A stretch of DNA of 64,000 bases. Origin: CAZYVU01 sp964651435 (GTDB lineage Bacteria > Desulfobacterota > Syntrophorhabdia > Syntrophorhabdales > CAYQXL01). The DNA lies in the NCBI GenBank assembly GCA_964651435.1, contig CAZYVU010000003.1:1-64000 (forward strand), given 5' to 3'. Of this stretch, positions 33,903-41,145 are shown piece after piece; position 1 is the first letter of the stretch, and every line of letters begins with the position of its first letter. The notes beneath the pieces are model-generated. The model was not told where the DNA came from. It made no database searches and saw nothing but the letters and a program-made list of their open reading frames with translations. The translations under genes were made by a program, and so were the position numbers.

Positions 33903-34155
33903 CTCCGAACTCCGAACTCTACACTCCGAACTTCCCTCCNNNNNNNNNNNNNNNNNNNNNNNNNNNNNNNNNNNNNNNNNNNNNNNNNNNNNNNNNNNNN
34001 NNNNNNNNNNNNNNNNNNNNNNNNNNNNNNNNNNNNNNNCTCCGAACTTCCCTCCTCCCTTTCTCCCATTCCCCGACTCCTTCCCCCTCCGAACTCCGAA
34101 CTCTACACTCCGAACTTCCCTCCGAACTTCCCTCCGAACTTCCCTCCGCTTCCCC
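33903..34155. repeat. Heptanucleotide repeat array CTCCGAA spanning the gap
   Basis: Left of the gap the units run CTCCGAA, CTCCGAA, CTCTACA, CTCCGAA, CTTCCCT in 7-bp register from 33903. Right of the gap the same CTCCGAA/CTTCCCT units recur many times, including a second copy of the left block. The unit is the reverse complement of the TTCGGAG array at 51556-51597. The identical flanks are the probable reason the assembler could not close the gap. Confidence 0.85.
33940..34039. other. Assembly gap of 100 Ns
   Basis: Exactly 100 N characters mark a scaffold join of unknown true length. It lies inside the heptamer array, so only intergenic sequence may be missing, but lost genes cannot be excluded. 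Confidence 0.98.
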
Positions 34156-34172
34156 CCCCGGTACTACCGTTT

Positions 34173-34189
34173 CTGTATACTGTATGCAG
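34173..34189. promoter_or_regulatory. 17-bp dyad, possible operator
   Basis: CTGTATAC-T-GTATGCAG is an inverted repeat with one mismatch, 83 bp upstream of the symporter promoter. It contains a GTATAC core like the GntR operators at 19214 and 19271. Whether it binds a regulator is unknown. Confidence 0.35.
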
Positions 34190-34272
34190 CGGTCCAAAAT
34201 TTATTTATACCATTAAAACATATACTTCCGATACGCAGTGTATTTTTAAAAGAACGCAGAGATAGATTTTTC

Positions 34273-34300
34273 TTGACATTTGGTACCATATTCCTATCAT
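34273..34300 (+). promoter_or_regulatory. Promoter for the symporter pair
   Basis: TTGACA (34273-34278) and TATCAT (34295-34300) are 16 bp apart. The leader from there to the small ORF is about 180 nt and includes a stem formed by GCAACA (34361-34366) and TGTTGC (34387-34392) with an inner CGGG/CCCG pair. Confidence 0.55.
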
Positions 34301-34488
34301 TAATTACAGTATATGTTGGGGAAAGGGGTGCTGAGAAGCACGAAAGTTCTTTCACATACGGCAACAGGGGTAAACGGGGATTCCCGTGTTGCTTGGAGAA
34401 ATTCAGTTGGAAGGGGGTGAGTGCGAGCCGCATCTAAGATTATTCCGGGCAATTCTGTTTAGACAAAATAAGTGAGAAGGGGGTTTTT

Positions 34489-34644
34489 ATGCAACCAACA
34501 GTACCAGTAGCACCACCGGCAGTGACGCTGCCTGACGCATCTGTTCTTATGCATCCGTGGTACGTTTGGTGGGTTCTCATCATCGGCCTCTTCCTGATGA
34601 CATTTATCGGGACATGGCTCATCACAAGGGGGTGGAAGGAATGA
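34489..34644 (+). CDS. Small membrane protein, probable accessory subunit of the downstream symporter
   Basis: This 51-residue protein has a proline-rich N-terminus and one membrane helix (WYVWWVLIIGLFLMTFIG), ending in a charged tail. It follows a GAGAAGGGGG-type ribosome binding site and its stop overlaps the symporter start as ATGA, so the two are translated together. Many solute:sodium symporters have such a one-helix partner encoded just upstream; I assign the role from that arrangement only. Confidence 0.7.
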   Translation: MQPTVPVAPPAVTLPDASVLMHPWYVWWVLIIGLFLMTFIGTWLITRGWKE

Positions 34645-36209
34645 AACCAACCTACTCGGAGTATCTGCCGCCCACAGCAGAAACGGCAATCTACGGTAGC
34701 ATAGGCGTTGCCTTGCTTCTCGTGGTCTCGATCATTCTTGGAATTGCCAGCAAGAAAAAGGCCGCCAAGGGCTCCTTTGAGGAGTATCTTGTCGGCAAGC
34801 GGGACATCGGCCCTGTCGTTACAGGGTGCGCCCTCGCGGCATCCTACCTCTCGGGCTGGGCCTTTGCCGGCAGCACCGGCGTTGTTTATGCGGTGGGCTT
34901 TTCCGGCATGTGGTTTGCCGGTATTTGGAGCCTCCTCGGTCTCATTCCCTGCTGCTGGCTCGCCGCCGTAAAGACAGCATCCTTTTCTAAGAAACTCGGT
35001 GCAGCCACGCTGCCTGAAACGATCGGCCGGCGATTCGAAAGCAAAATGCTCCAGACCGTCGTCGCCCTCTGTATGCTCTACTTCCTTTTTATGTACTCCG
35101 TGGGTCAGCTCAAGGCCGCCGGCGGCGTTTGGTACGCAACGACGGGCCTGCCCGTCGTCTGGTGCCTCCTGCTCTCCATCTTCATCGCCTGGCTCTACAT
35201 GGTCCTTGGCGGCTACGTAGGGACCCAGTGGTCCATGGCATTCCAGGGTGCCTTCCTTGGCTTCGTCGGTGCCCTGCTGGGCATCTGGGCGATCTTCTGG
35301 GCCGGAGGTTTCTATGAAATATCGGCAAAGCTGTACATGGAGCCGAAGGTAGGTCCGGCCCTTATCAAGCTCATGAGGCCGGAGCTCCCACAGGTCGGCC
35401 CGACACAGCTCTTCTCGAGTATTGTGGGAATCCTTGCCACGCCGGTCATCTTCTTTACCATGGCCATCGGCTTCCCGCACAACGTGAGCCGGTTCCTCGG
35501 CATGGGCACCTTGAACAAGAAGGGTTTCTGGACCCTCATCATCATGGTCTACCTCATTGCCGGCGTTCCCATCATGCTCGACTGCTCCAGCAACGGCCTT
35601 GTGGCAAGAATGATCTACGGACCGAACCTGCTGAAGGTAAAGCCCTGGGCCGCGGATCTCGCGGCGCCTGAGCTGGCCTTTGCCGTCGGCGGCGTTCCTC
35701 TGATGACCCTCTATGTTATGGGCCTTTTTGCCGCCGCCCTTTCAACGCTTGCAGGCATGGTCTTCATTATGAGCGCCAACATCACCCGCGACGTCATCAA
35801 GCTCTGGTGGCCGAAGACAACGGACAAGTCGATGCTGTATCTGGGCTACTTCCTCATTGCCCTCTTCCTCTTCCTGCCCTTCTACTGGACCCTTGTGAAC
35901 CCGCCGCCGCTGCTCTCCATCTTTATGGGCCTTGCGGCCATGGGCCTGGGCGCAATCTTCTTCTTCGTCACCGCCGTCTCCTACTACTGGAAACGGGCCA
36001 CGAAGTGGGGCGCCCTCTGCTGCGTGCTCTACGGCACGGGCATGAGCATTTACGGTGGCTACAAGGTTCTTATGGTTAAGCAGCTTGGTATGGGCACCTT
36101 TGAATGGTATCTGGTCTTCGGCTGCGGCATCATCTATTTTGTGGTGAGCCTCTTGACGAAGCCGCCGTCAAAGGAGCTGCTCGACAAACTCTTCCCGGCA
36201 AAGACCTGA
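34641..36209 (+). CDS. Sodium:solute symporter (SSS family)
   Basis: This 522-residue protein has about 13 membrane helices and family features such as YLVGKRDIGPVVTGCALAASYLSGW near the N-terminus, with the family's G-x-x-S-x-x-S-x-W-like pattern, and the later AALSTLAGMVFIMSANITRD segment. SSS transporters use the sodium gradient to import sugars, amino acids, carboxylates or vitamins. The frame is open back to 34557, but the ATG at 34641 overlaps the small partner gene and is preceded by GTGGAAGGA. The substrate is not evident; an organic acid is plausible. A terminator follows 25 bp after the stop. Confidence 0.93.
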   Translation: MKPTYSEYLPPTAETAIYGSIGVALLLVVSIILGIASKKKAAKGSFEEYLVGKRDIGPVVTGCALAASYLSGWAFAGSTGVVYAVGFSGMWFAGIWSLLGLIPCCWLAAVKTASFSKKLGAATLPETIGRRFESKMLQTVVALCMLYFLFMYSVGQLKAAGGVWYATTGLPVVWCLLLSIFIAWLYMVLGGYVGTQWSMAFQGAFLGFVGALLGIWAIFWAGGFYEISAKLYMEPKVGPALIKLMRPELPQVGPTQLFSSIVGILATPVIFFTMAIGFPHNVSRFLGMGTLNKKGFWTLIIMVYLIAGVPIMLDCSSNGLVARMIYGPNLLKVKPWAADLAAPELAFAVGGVPLMTLYVMGLFAAALSTLAGMVFIMSANITRDVIKLWWPKTTDKSMLYLGYFLIALFLFLPFYWTLVNPPPLLSIFMGLAAMGLGAIFFFVTAVSYYWKRATKWGALCCVLYGTGMSIYGGYKVLMVKQLGMGTFEWYLVFGCGIIYFVVSLLTKPPSKELLDKLFPAKT

Positions 36210-36234
36210 GACAGGTAGCCCGGATAAAACAGTT

Positions 36235-36268
36235 GAGGGGAGGTCGCAAGACCTCCCCTCTTCTTTAC
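36235..36268 (+). terminator. Intrinsic terminator of the symporter operon
   Basis: GAGGGGAGGTC and GACCTCCCCTC form an 11-bp perfect stem with a GCAA tetraloop, followed by TTCTTTACTT. Confidence 0.9.
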
Positions 36269-36294
36269 TTAGCGGTACGCTTATGAGGCGGCGG

Positions 36295-36837
36295 TTATTT
36301 GGCAGTTGACGGACAAGCCTTAAGGGCAAGCTTCTCTATGGTTGTTCCCTGGGGAATGGCCTCCCAGTCCTTTGAGCTACCCGTCTTGCCGTAGTCCAAT
36401 GTCTTGCCTTCCCTGTCCACCTCAAAGACTTCGATGATGGCATATTCCCTTGGATCCTTGGCGCACTTGAATTCATAGAGAATGTCCCTGTGGGCAAGCC
36501 GGTCAAAGCCTTCCGTAAACATGTTCCTCTGTCTTCTCTTGGTGATGTAAGCCTTCTTGCCTTCTTCAGCGTAGATGAGCCTGCTCCATGCGCGAGCCTG
36601 TCCTTCCGGGGCCGCGCCGGCACCCTCGATGACATAATAGAGTCGGCCCTCGCCATCCTCGGCATAAGGCTGGGGATTTGTAAGCTGGGCTGCCTTGGGA
36701 AGCGTCCCGCCACGCGACGCCTGCACGAGTCTGCGATGCTGCATGTACATGGCGAAGTAGGCGATGATGATGACGCTTATCCCCGTTATGACGCCCATGA
36801 TCAACACTTTTTTCACTGTCAGGGGTTTTCTTTGCAT
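36295..36837 (-). CDS. Membrane-anchored protein with surface-adhesin E-like domain
   Basis: This 180-residue protein has one N-terminal membrane helix (VLIMGVITGISVIIIAYFA). The remainder is exported and ends in a pattern, KCAKDPREYAIIEVFEVD through DWEAIPQGTTIEKLALKAC, that resembles the adhesin protein E / DUF-type beta domain with two cysteines likely to pair. I cannot name a function beyond a probable envelope protein. It is followed on the same strand by no close gene; its upstream neighbour is also minus-strand. Confidence 0.65.
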   Translation of the reverse strand: MQRKPLTVKKVLIMGVITGISVIIIAYFAMYMQHRRLVQASRGGTLPKAAQLTNPQPYAEDGEGRLYYVIEGAGAAPEGQARAWSRLIYAEEGKKAYITKRRQRNMFTEGFDRLAHRDILYEFKCAKDPREYAIIEVFEVDREGKTLDYGKTGSSKDWEAIPQGTTIEKLALKACPSTAK

Positions 36838-36912
36838 GGTCTGTTCCTCGTTAAGAATAGTGAGCGTTAGACTGTGGAGCGGCTTTTGGTACCGCTACGC
36901 CTGCACGACGCC

Positions 36913-37344
36913 CTACCAATCGATTCCCTTGCGTCTCAGGTGTTCCTGCGTGTCGCTGTCACCGAGGCGGGCGGCGGTCTTGAGATCGGCCAGAGACTCG
37001 TCGGCGCGGTTTAGCTGGTCGTAGACCGTTGCCCTGCTTGCATAGGCGCCCGGGTGGTCGGGCTTCAGGCTTATGGCCTTGTTCAGGTCAGCCAGGGCCT
37101 TATCGTACTTTTCCTGGCAGTAGTAAAGGACTGCCCTGTTGTAATAGGCATCGAAGTAGGAGGGGTCCTTGGCGATGGCAAGGGCAAGGAGATCTATGGC
37201 GTCCTGGGTGCTCCCCGCATTGATGAACTGAAAGGACTTCTGATAGTAGTCCTTGGCCGTCGTCTCGTTGCTGCAGGCGGTCATGGTGCACACGACCAGG
37301 GCCGCGAGCAGCGCCGCCAGCAAACGGCCCTTTCTCACCGGCAA
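36913..37344 (-). CDS. TPR-repeat lipoprotein
   Basis: This protein begins with a lipoprotein signal (LLAALLAALVVCTMTAC, lipid-modified Cys) and then has three tetratricopeptide repeats (DYYQKSFQFINAG, AYYNRAVLYYCQEKYDKALADL, AYASRATVYDQLNRADESLADL), so it probably scaffolds proteins at the outer or inner membrane. I start it at the TTG at 37344 (143 residues), because AGGAGG lies 6 nt upstream; the frame is open to 37380. That ribosome binding site is part of a 12-bp inverted repeat. It follows the pentapeptide-repeat gene by 87 bp. Confidence 0.8.
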   Translation of the reverse strand: MPVRKGRLLAALLAALVVCTMTACSNETTAKDYYQKSFQFINAGSTQDAIDLLALAIAKDPSYFDAYYNRAVLYYCQEKYDKALADLNKAISLKPDHPGAYASRATVYDQLNRADESLADLKTAARLGDSDTQEHLRRKGIDW

Positions 37345-37346
37345 GA

Positions 37347-37399
37347 GGCACCTCCTGTGGTAGACAAAAGAATTTATCAATATTACTACAGGAGGTGCC
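37347..37399 (-). promoter_or_regulatory. Inverted repeat covering the ribosome binding site of the TPR lipoprotein gene
   Basis: GGCACCTCCTGT (37347-37358) and ACAGGAGGTGCC (37388-37399) are perfect 12-bp complements with a 29-nt AT-rich spacer. On the minus-strand RNA the second arm contains the AGGAGG of the TPR gene, so folding would hide it from the ribosome. There is no U run after it, which argues against a simple terminator. Confidence 0.55.
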
Positions 37400-37431
37400 C
37401 GATGTCCAAGAAAGCTTTGCGAGTCGGCGGT

Positions 37432-37797
37432 CTACTTGCACTTGCCGATGGAGCCCGGCTGGCACTTTTTCCCGTCGGCCCACGTGGCGTTCCCCAGTTT
37501 CGCACCGGCGAAGTTCGTCCCCTTGAGGTTGGCGCCCTTGAGGTTGGCCCCCGTGAGGTCTGCATCGTTAAAGCTTGACTCGGAAAGGTTGGCCCCTGCC
37601 AGGTTGGCCCCTGCCAGGCTGGCGCCGTACATGTCCGTGTTGGACAGGTTGGCACTTGACAGGTCACACTTTTCACACCTGTTCGTGCTGTTCAGTTTCT
37701 GGACGTCGGCGTTGTTGAATCCGTGCGCCATGCCGGCAAGCACGACAAGCTGGGCTACGGAAATGATGAGGAATAGCTGTAGTCTTCTCCGTGTCAT
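37432..37797 (-). CDS. Secreted pentapeptide-repeat protein
   Basis: This 121-residue protein has a signal peptide (LQLFLIISVAQLVVLAGMAHG) and then about 13 A(D/N)Lxx-type pentapeptide repeats, such as CDLSSANLSNTDMYGASLAGANLAG in shorter units, forming a right-handed beta helix. A CxxC pair (RCEKC) precedes the repeats and a further pair of cysteines ends the protein. The ATG at 37797 has GGGAGG upstream; the longer frame to 38004 runs into the structured leader and is rejected. The function is unknown. Its long leader with two terminators suggests attenuation control. Confidence 0.82.
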   Translation of the reverse strand: MTRRRLQLFLIISVAQLVVLAGMAHGFNNADVQKLNSTNRCEKCDLSSANLSNTDMYGASLAGANLAGANLSESSFNDADLTGANLKGANLKGTNFAGAKLGNATWADGKKCQPGSIGKCK

Positions 37798-37897
37798 AAT
37801 GTCCTCCCTTTTTCTTTTTGGATTCGTCACAAGCCTCCCAACCCCTCTGCGCAGCGCTCCCCGCACGAACGGAAAGGGGCTTTTGCCGTAAACGCCA

Positions 37898-38040
37898 CAA
37901 ATAAAAAACGCCACCCGAATTTCTCCAGGTGGCGGCCCGACCAACCTTTTCTCAGTGCCTCCGGAGGCGTCGCCCGAATGCCACGGCATCTCCGGACCCA
38001 TCACGTCGATTATCGTTCAGGTCCAGCTACGTGCCCTATC
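37898..38040 (-). ncRNA. Structured leader unit 2 (gene-proximal), candidate riboswitch-like element
   Basis: On the minus strand the unit reads from a GGGTCCGGAG...CCTCCGGAGG folding region into a fixed GGTTGGTCGGGCCGCC block and ends in a terminator hairpin, CGCCACC (37909-37915) with GGTGGCG (37928-37934), followed by six U's. Its last 50 bases (37898-37947) are identical to those of unit 1, 160 bp upstream. Variable stems before the fixed block keep pairing potential. I could not match it to a known riboswitch class. Confidence 0.6.
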
Positions 38041-38057
38041 TTTCCCGCCGATTCCTC

Positions 38058-38162
38058 CAAATAAAAAACGCCACCCGAATTTCTCCAGGTGGCGGCCCGA
38101 CCAACCTCATAGCGACCTCCGGAGACCGGTAATGCGTCTCCGAACCCTAAGCACAATATAGA
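38058..38162 (-). ncRNA. Structured leader unit 1 (promoter-proximal), candidate riboswitch-like element
   Basis: Transcription from the promoter at 38168-38196 would enter this unit directly. It has a GGAGAC/GTCTCC stem, then the same GGTTGGTCGGGCCGCC block and the same terminator with six U's as unit 2; bases 38058-38107 are identical to 37898-37947. A complete aptamer-terminator unit in tandem with a second copy resembles tandem riboswitches. A duplicated attenuator or small repeat element is the alternative. Confidence 0.6.
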
Positions 38163-38167
38163 AATTA

Positions 38168-38196
38168 TATATAACCCCCGTCAATAACCTTGTCAA
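38168..38196 (-). promoter_or_regulatory. Sigma70-type promoter of the structured leader
   Basis: On the minus strand TTGACA (38196-38191) and TATATA (38173-38168) are separated by 17 bp. Transcription would start near 38161, just before leader unit 1, giving a 365-nt leader to the pentapeptide-repeat gene. The -35 box overlaps the stop of the HAD phosphatase gene. Confidence 0.75.
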
Positions 38197-39038
38197 CAGT
38201 TTTTTGCCGGGCCGCAGGCCCGATAGGCGCTCATCAGCTCCATTACCGCGCTGTTCCAACCCTCGGGTCCTATGCCGCGGGCCTTCGCTACCCCCGGGAC
38301 AAGGAGGGTCGGGTTGTACGTTCCGTCGGGCCGTTGAACAACGACGGGAATGTGGACGGCTCTCAGCATCGACAAATCGTTTGGGCTGTCTCCAAGGCCC
38401 ACGGTCACCACGGTGCCGTGCTTCTGCTTGTAGAGGTCGGTGAGAATGGCGACAGCCTTGCCCTTGTCGCTGTGACCGAGGAGGTGGTAGATGCGGCCCT
38501 TCGTGACCGATAAACCCAGCCTCTGCGCCGCCTCTATGAGGGTGTCGACCTCGCCCGCTCCACCATGGAAGACGAAGGGCTCATCGAAGCCCCGTTCCTT
38601 GGCCATGGCCGCCTCTTTAACGGCAAGGCCCGTAAGACGTGCCACCTCCTCCGCCGCCATGTCGCCAAACCCCCTTATGCCGTGCCCTTGGCTGCGCAGG
38701 GCCTCGACAGCCCGCCTCAGGTCGCCGTAGCGGGCCCCCAAGCGGACTGTCTCGTACCGGCCGTCCCGTGTCTTCTCGCAGTCCGGAATTGTCACGTCGC
38801 CCCCGAAATAGCCGCGGGGAACAAAAATCCCGCCGCCGTTCTCGGAAATAAAGGGATGGTGGTTGTCGAGCCTCTTCCTGTAGAGCTCTATTTCCGGCCT
38901 CGTCTTGCTCGAACAGATGACCAAAGGCGTATCGAGCCGGGCTATGAGGGCGAGTGCGGGCCGGGCGGCATCGAACCCGTATCGTTCATCGAGCAACGTC
39001 CCGTCAAGGTCTGTAAAGAGCACCAGTTTAAGCGTCAC
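38193..39038 (-). CDS. Mannosyl-3-phosphoglycerate phosphatase-like HAD hydrolase
   Basis: This 281-residue enzyme is a Cof/MPGP-type HAD phosphatase with motif I FTDLDGTLLDE, motif III lysine region and motif IV GLGDSPNDLSML. Family members dephosphorylate mannosyl- or glucosyl-3-phosphoglycerate to the compatible solute. The GT81-type synthase at 39895 could supply its substrate. The start is set at GTG 39038, behind AAAGGAGGAG; the open frame to 39101 overlaps the promoter of the divergent toxin-antitoxin pair. Its 3' end carries the promoter for the structured leader. Confidence 0.85.
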   Translation of the reverse strand: MTLKLVLFTDLDGTLLDERYGFDAARPALALIARLDTPLVICSSKTRPEIELYRKRLDNHHPFISENGGGIFVPRGYFGGDVTIPDCEKTRDGRYETVRLGARYGDLRRAVEALRSQGHGIRGFGDMAAEEVARLTGLAVKEAAMAKERGFDEPFVFHGGAGEVDTLIEAAQRLGLSVTKGRIYHLLGHSDKGKAVAILTDLYKQKHGTVVTVGLGDSPNDLSMLRAVHIPVVVQRPDGTYNPTLLVPGVAKARGIGPEGWNSAVMELMSAYRACGPAKNC

Positions 39039-39084
39039 CAACTCTCCTCCTTTGCGGCCTCCCATAAGCCTACCACATGTTGGC

Positions 39085-39145
39085 TTGCAAAGTAACCACA
39101 TGCTGTGTATAATGTAACTACATTATGATACATGAAGAGGTTACA
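39085..39145 (+). promoter_or_regulatory. Promoter and candidate operator of the Phd/PIN module
   Basis: TTGCAA (39085-39090) and TATAAT (39108-39113) are exactly 17 bp apart. Immediately after the -10 box an inverted repeat TGTAAC (39113-39118) with GTTACA (39140-39145) reaches to the antitoxin ATG, as expected for autoregulation by a Phd-type antitoxin. Confidence 0.65.
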
Positions 39146-39409
39146 ATGAGCCGGGTGGGAATAAAAGAACTAAAAGCAAAGCTAAGCGCTTACATTACCA
39201 TGGTCCGCAACGGGAACGCCGTTCTCGTCACGGACCATGGGGAAGAGGTGGCTCTTATCGTTCCCCTGTCGCAAGAATATCGCCTGGTCAGGTCTCTCGA
39301 GATGTCCGGCAAGGCCGTCTGGTCCAGGGGTAAGCCCCTGGGAATGGAGCAGGGCGTCATGGTCACAGGGAAGCCTCTTTCCCTGACCATACTGGAGGAA
39401 AGGGAATGA
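39146..39409 (+). CDS. Phd/YefM-family antitoxin
   Basis: This 87-residue protein has the Phd/YefM N-terminus (VGIKELKAKLSAYITMV) that dimerises and binds DNA, followed by the HGEEVALIVPLS strand and a tail that would wrap the toxin. The ATG at 39146 follows AAGAGG, so I prefer it to the ATG at 39125. Its stop overlaps the PIN gene start by four bases (ATGA), the usual arrangement of antitoxin and VapC-like toxin. Confidence 0.88.
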   Translation: MSRVGIKELKAKLSAYITMVRNGNAVLVTDHGEEVALIVPLSQEYRLVRSLEMSGKAVWSRGKPLGMEQGVMVTGKPLSLTILEERE

Positions 39410-39873
39410 TACTCTTTCTCGGGTCGAGCAGCCTGATAAAACTCTATGCGGCCGAGGCCCGGTCCCGAGAGATCGTGGACTGGGTCCGCGTTGCAGAGAT
39501 TGTTGCTACGTGCCGCATCGCCTACACGGAGGTGATCTCGGCGTTGCGCATCCGGCGCGACAAGGGAGACCTGTCGGACCGGGATTACGATACCGTGACG
39601 GAACAGTTTTCCAAAGACTGGCAGGGCTTTGTGAAGATCGATTTCGATGATGTCGAGGCCGGCCACCTTGTGAGGAAGTACGGCGTGACCCGTTTTGGGG
39701 CCCTGCACCTTTCGGCGGCCAAGCTGATGCTGAAAGAGCAGGAGAGGCTCAGCCTGACCGGTAGTGCAATGAACAACGGATTCTCGCGCACAGTCCTGTT
39801 CTTTCTTTCAGAGGACGAGTCGCTTTGTCGGGCCGCCGCCGAAGAGGGACTCAAAATTTTACCCGTAGTGTAG
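39406..39873 (+). CDS. PIN-domain (VapC-like) toxin with two altered catalytic positions
   Basis: This 155-residue protein has the PIN fold of VapC ribonuclease toxins. The first catalytic aspartate of the usual LDTSALVKLY motif is glycine here (FLGSSSLIKLY), and the DALHLA aspartate is also glycine (RFGALHLSAA). The glutamate in AYTEVISAL and the late aspartate in FLSEDESL remain. Loss of two of four acids suggests that it no longer cuts RNA but may still bind its antitoxin and the promoter. The gene is otherwise full length. Confidence 0.85.
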   Translation: MILFLGSSSLIKLYAAEARSREIVDWVRVAEIVATCRIAYTEVISALRIRRDKGDLSDRDYDTVTEQFSKDWQGFVKIDFDDVEAGHLVRKYGVTRFGALHLSAAKLMLKEQERLSLTGSAMNNGFSRTVLFFLSEDESLCRAAAEEGLKILPVV

Positions 39874-39894
39874 GCGATGTTTCGGAGGTAGGTA

Positions 39895-41103
39895 ATGGCA
39901 GATTTCTATCAAACGGGTGTGGTGGCAACGCTTCACCGGCTGGGACCCGGGGATCTCAAAAACCTCGAGGAAAAGCTTGAAGGCTATGCGCGGGAGCGGC
40001 CCATTGCCCTCGTGCTCCCCTCTCTTTACAGTGAGCTTGAGGGGGAGGCGCTGCGAAGGATCGTGGAAGAGCTCATGGGGGTGGCCTATGTCAAAGAGAT
40101 CGTCGTCACCCTCGGACCTGCCTCAGAGCGGGAGTTTCAGAACGCCCGCCAATTCTTTGCCGTTCTTCCGCAAAAAACGAGGATCCTTTGGAATAATGGG
40201 AAGAGAATACGGAAGATATACAGGGCCATCGAGGCGCAAGACCTTCCCATTGGTTTTGCAGGAAAAGGCAGGTCGGCCTGGATGGCCTACGGGTACGTGC
40301 TTTCCCAGCAGCAGTTCAGCGCAATCGTCCTTCATGACTGCGACATCGTGACGTACAGCCGGGAGATGCTGGCCCGCCTCTGCTATCCCGTGACGAATCC
40401 CAGCCTGGACTACGACTTCTGCAAGGGGTTCTATACGCGCGTAACGGACAAGATGCACGGAAGGGCGACGAGGCTCCTCGTAACGCCCCTTCTCAGGGCC
40501 CTGGAAAAGATCCTCGGCTTCCACCCCCTGCTGGTCTTCTTTGACAGCTTCCGCTACATCCTTGCCGGTGAGTTCTCTATGGACATCAATCTGGCAAGGA
40601 TCAACAGAATTCCGGGCGACTGGGGCCTCGAGGTGGGTACCCTGGCCGAAGTCTACAGAAACACGTCGATAAACAGGGTCTGCCAGGTCGACATTGCCGA
40701 CAATTATGAACACAAGCACCAGGCGCTGTCGCCGGAGGATGCCACGAAGGGTCTGCACAAGATGTGCGTCGATATCTGCAAGTCCATTTTCAGAACCCTG
40801 GCCTCGGAAGGCATTGTCTTTGCCGACGGTTTCTTCAAGACCCTCGTTGCCACGTATGTCAGGACGGCCCAGGACATGCTGAAGAGGTATGAAGACGATG
40901 CGTCCATCAACGGTCTCTTGTTTGACCGGCACGAGGAGAGTCTCGCCGTCGAGACCTTCACGCATGGGCTGCGGAAGGCATCGGAGATGATCATGAAAGA
41001 CCCCCTCGGCGTGCCTCTCATCGCCAGTTGGGACCGGGTAACGTCGGCCATTCCCGATATTCTGACGCAGATCGGGAATGCGGTTGCCGATGACAACCGA
41101 TGA
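39895..41103 (+). CDS. Glucosyl-3-phosphoglycerate synthase-like glycosyltransferase (GT81 type)
   Basis: This 402-residue GT-A-fold enzyme joins a sugar nucleotide to 3-phosphoglycerate in relatives. It shows GKGRSAWMAYGYVL, the metal-binding LHDCDIVTYSREML and the later DWGLEVGTLAEVY segment, whose residues contact the acceptor in GpgS. The product would be glucosyl-3-phosphoglycerate, which the HAD phosphatase at 38193 could convert to glucosylglycerate. It is the first gene of the plus-strand compatible-solute cluster, with GGAGGTAG before its ATG. Mannosyl transfer is the main alternative. Confidence 0.75.
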   Translation: MADFYQTGVVATLHRLGPGDLKNLEEKLEGYARERPIALVLPSLYSELEGEALRRIVEELMGVAYVKEIVVTLGPASEREFQNARQFFAVLPQKTRILWNNGKRIRKIYRAIEAQDLPIGFAGKGRSAWMAYGYVLSQQQFSAIVLHDCDIVTYSREMLARLCYPVTNPSLDYDFCKGFYTRVTDKMHGRATRLLVTPLLRALEKILGFHPLLVFFDSFRYILAGEFSMDINLARINRIPGDWGLEVGTLAEVYRNTSINRVCQVDIADNYEHKHQALSPEDATKGLHKMCVDICKSIFRTLASEGIVFADGFFKTLVATYVRTAQDMLKRYEDDASINGLLFDRHEESLAVETFTHGLRKASEMIMKDPLGVPLIASWDRVTSAIPDILTQIGNAVADDNR

Positions 41104-41145
41104 CCTGAACGGCCGGTGCCCCTTAACAGGACTGGAGGGAACAGA

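Larger units (their letters stand above)
33799..34488. other. Repeat-rich intergenic region with assembly gap and symporter leader
   Basis: This 690-bp stretch has no gene. In order it holds GC-rich inverted and direct short repeats (33799-33890), the CTCCGAA heptamer array interrupted by 100 Ns, a 17-bp dyad at 34173-34189, a sigma70-type promoter at 34273-34300 and a 190-nt leader before the small symporter partner. Confidence 0.7.

Noticed and set aside
33903..34155. CRISPR array
   Set aside because: Units are 7 bp with no spacers of uniform length and no cas genes are present.
37388..37578. Plus-strand ORF starting after AGGAGGTGCCCGATG
   Set aside because: It has a good ribosome binding site by chance because it lies in the inverted repeat; the frame runs antisense through the pentapeptide-repeat gene and has no family features.
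37898..38162. TPP or c-di-GMP riboswitch for the tandem leader
   Set aside because: A CTGAGA string occurs in one unit, but the remaining conserved boxes of TPP are missing, and the GEMM signature GGGACGCAAAGCC is absent.
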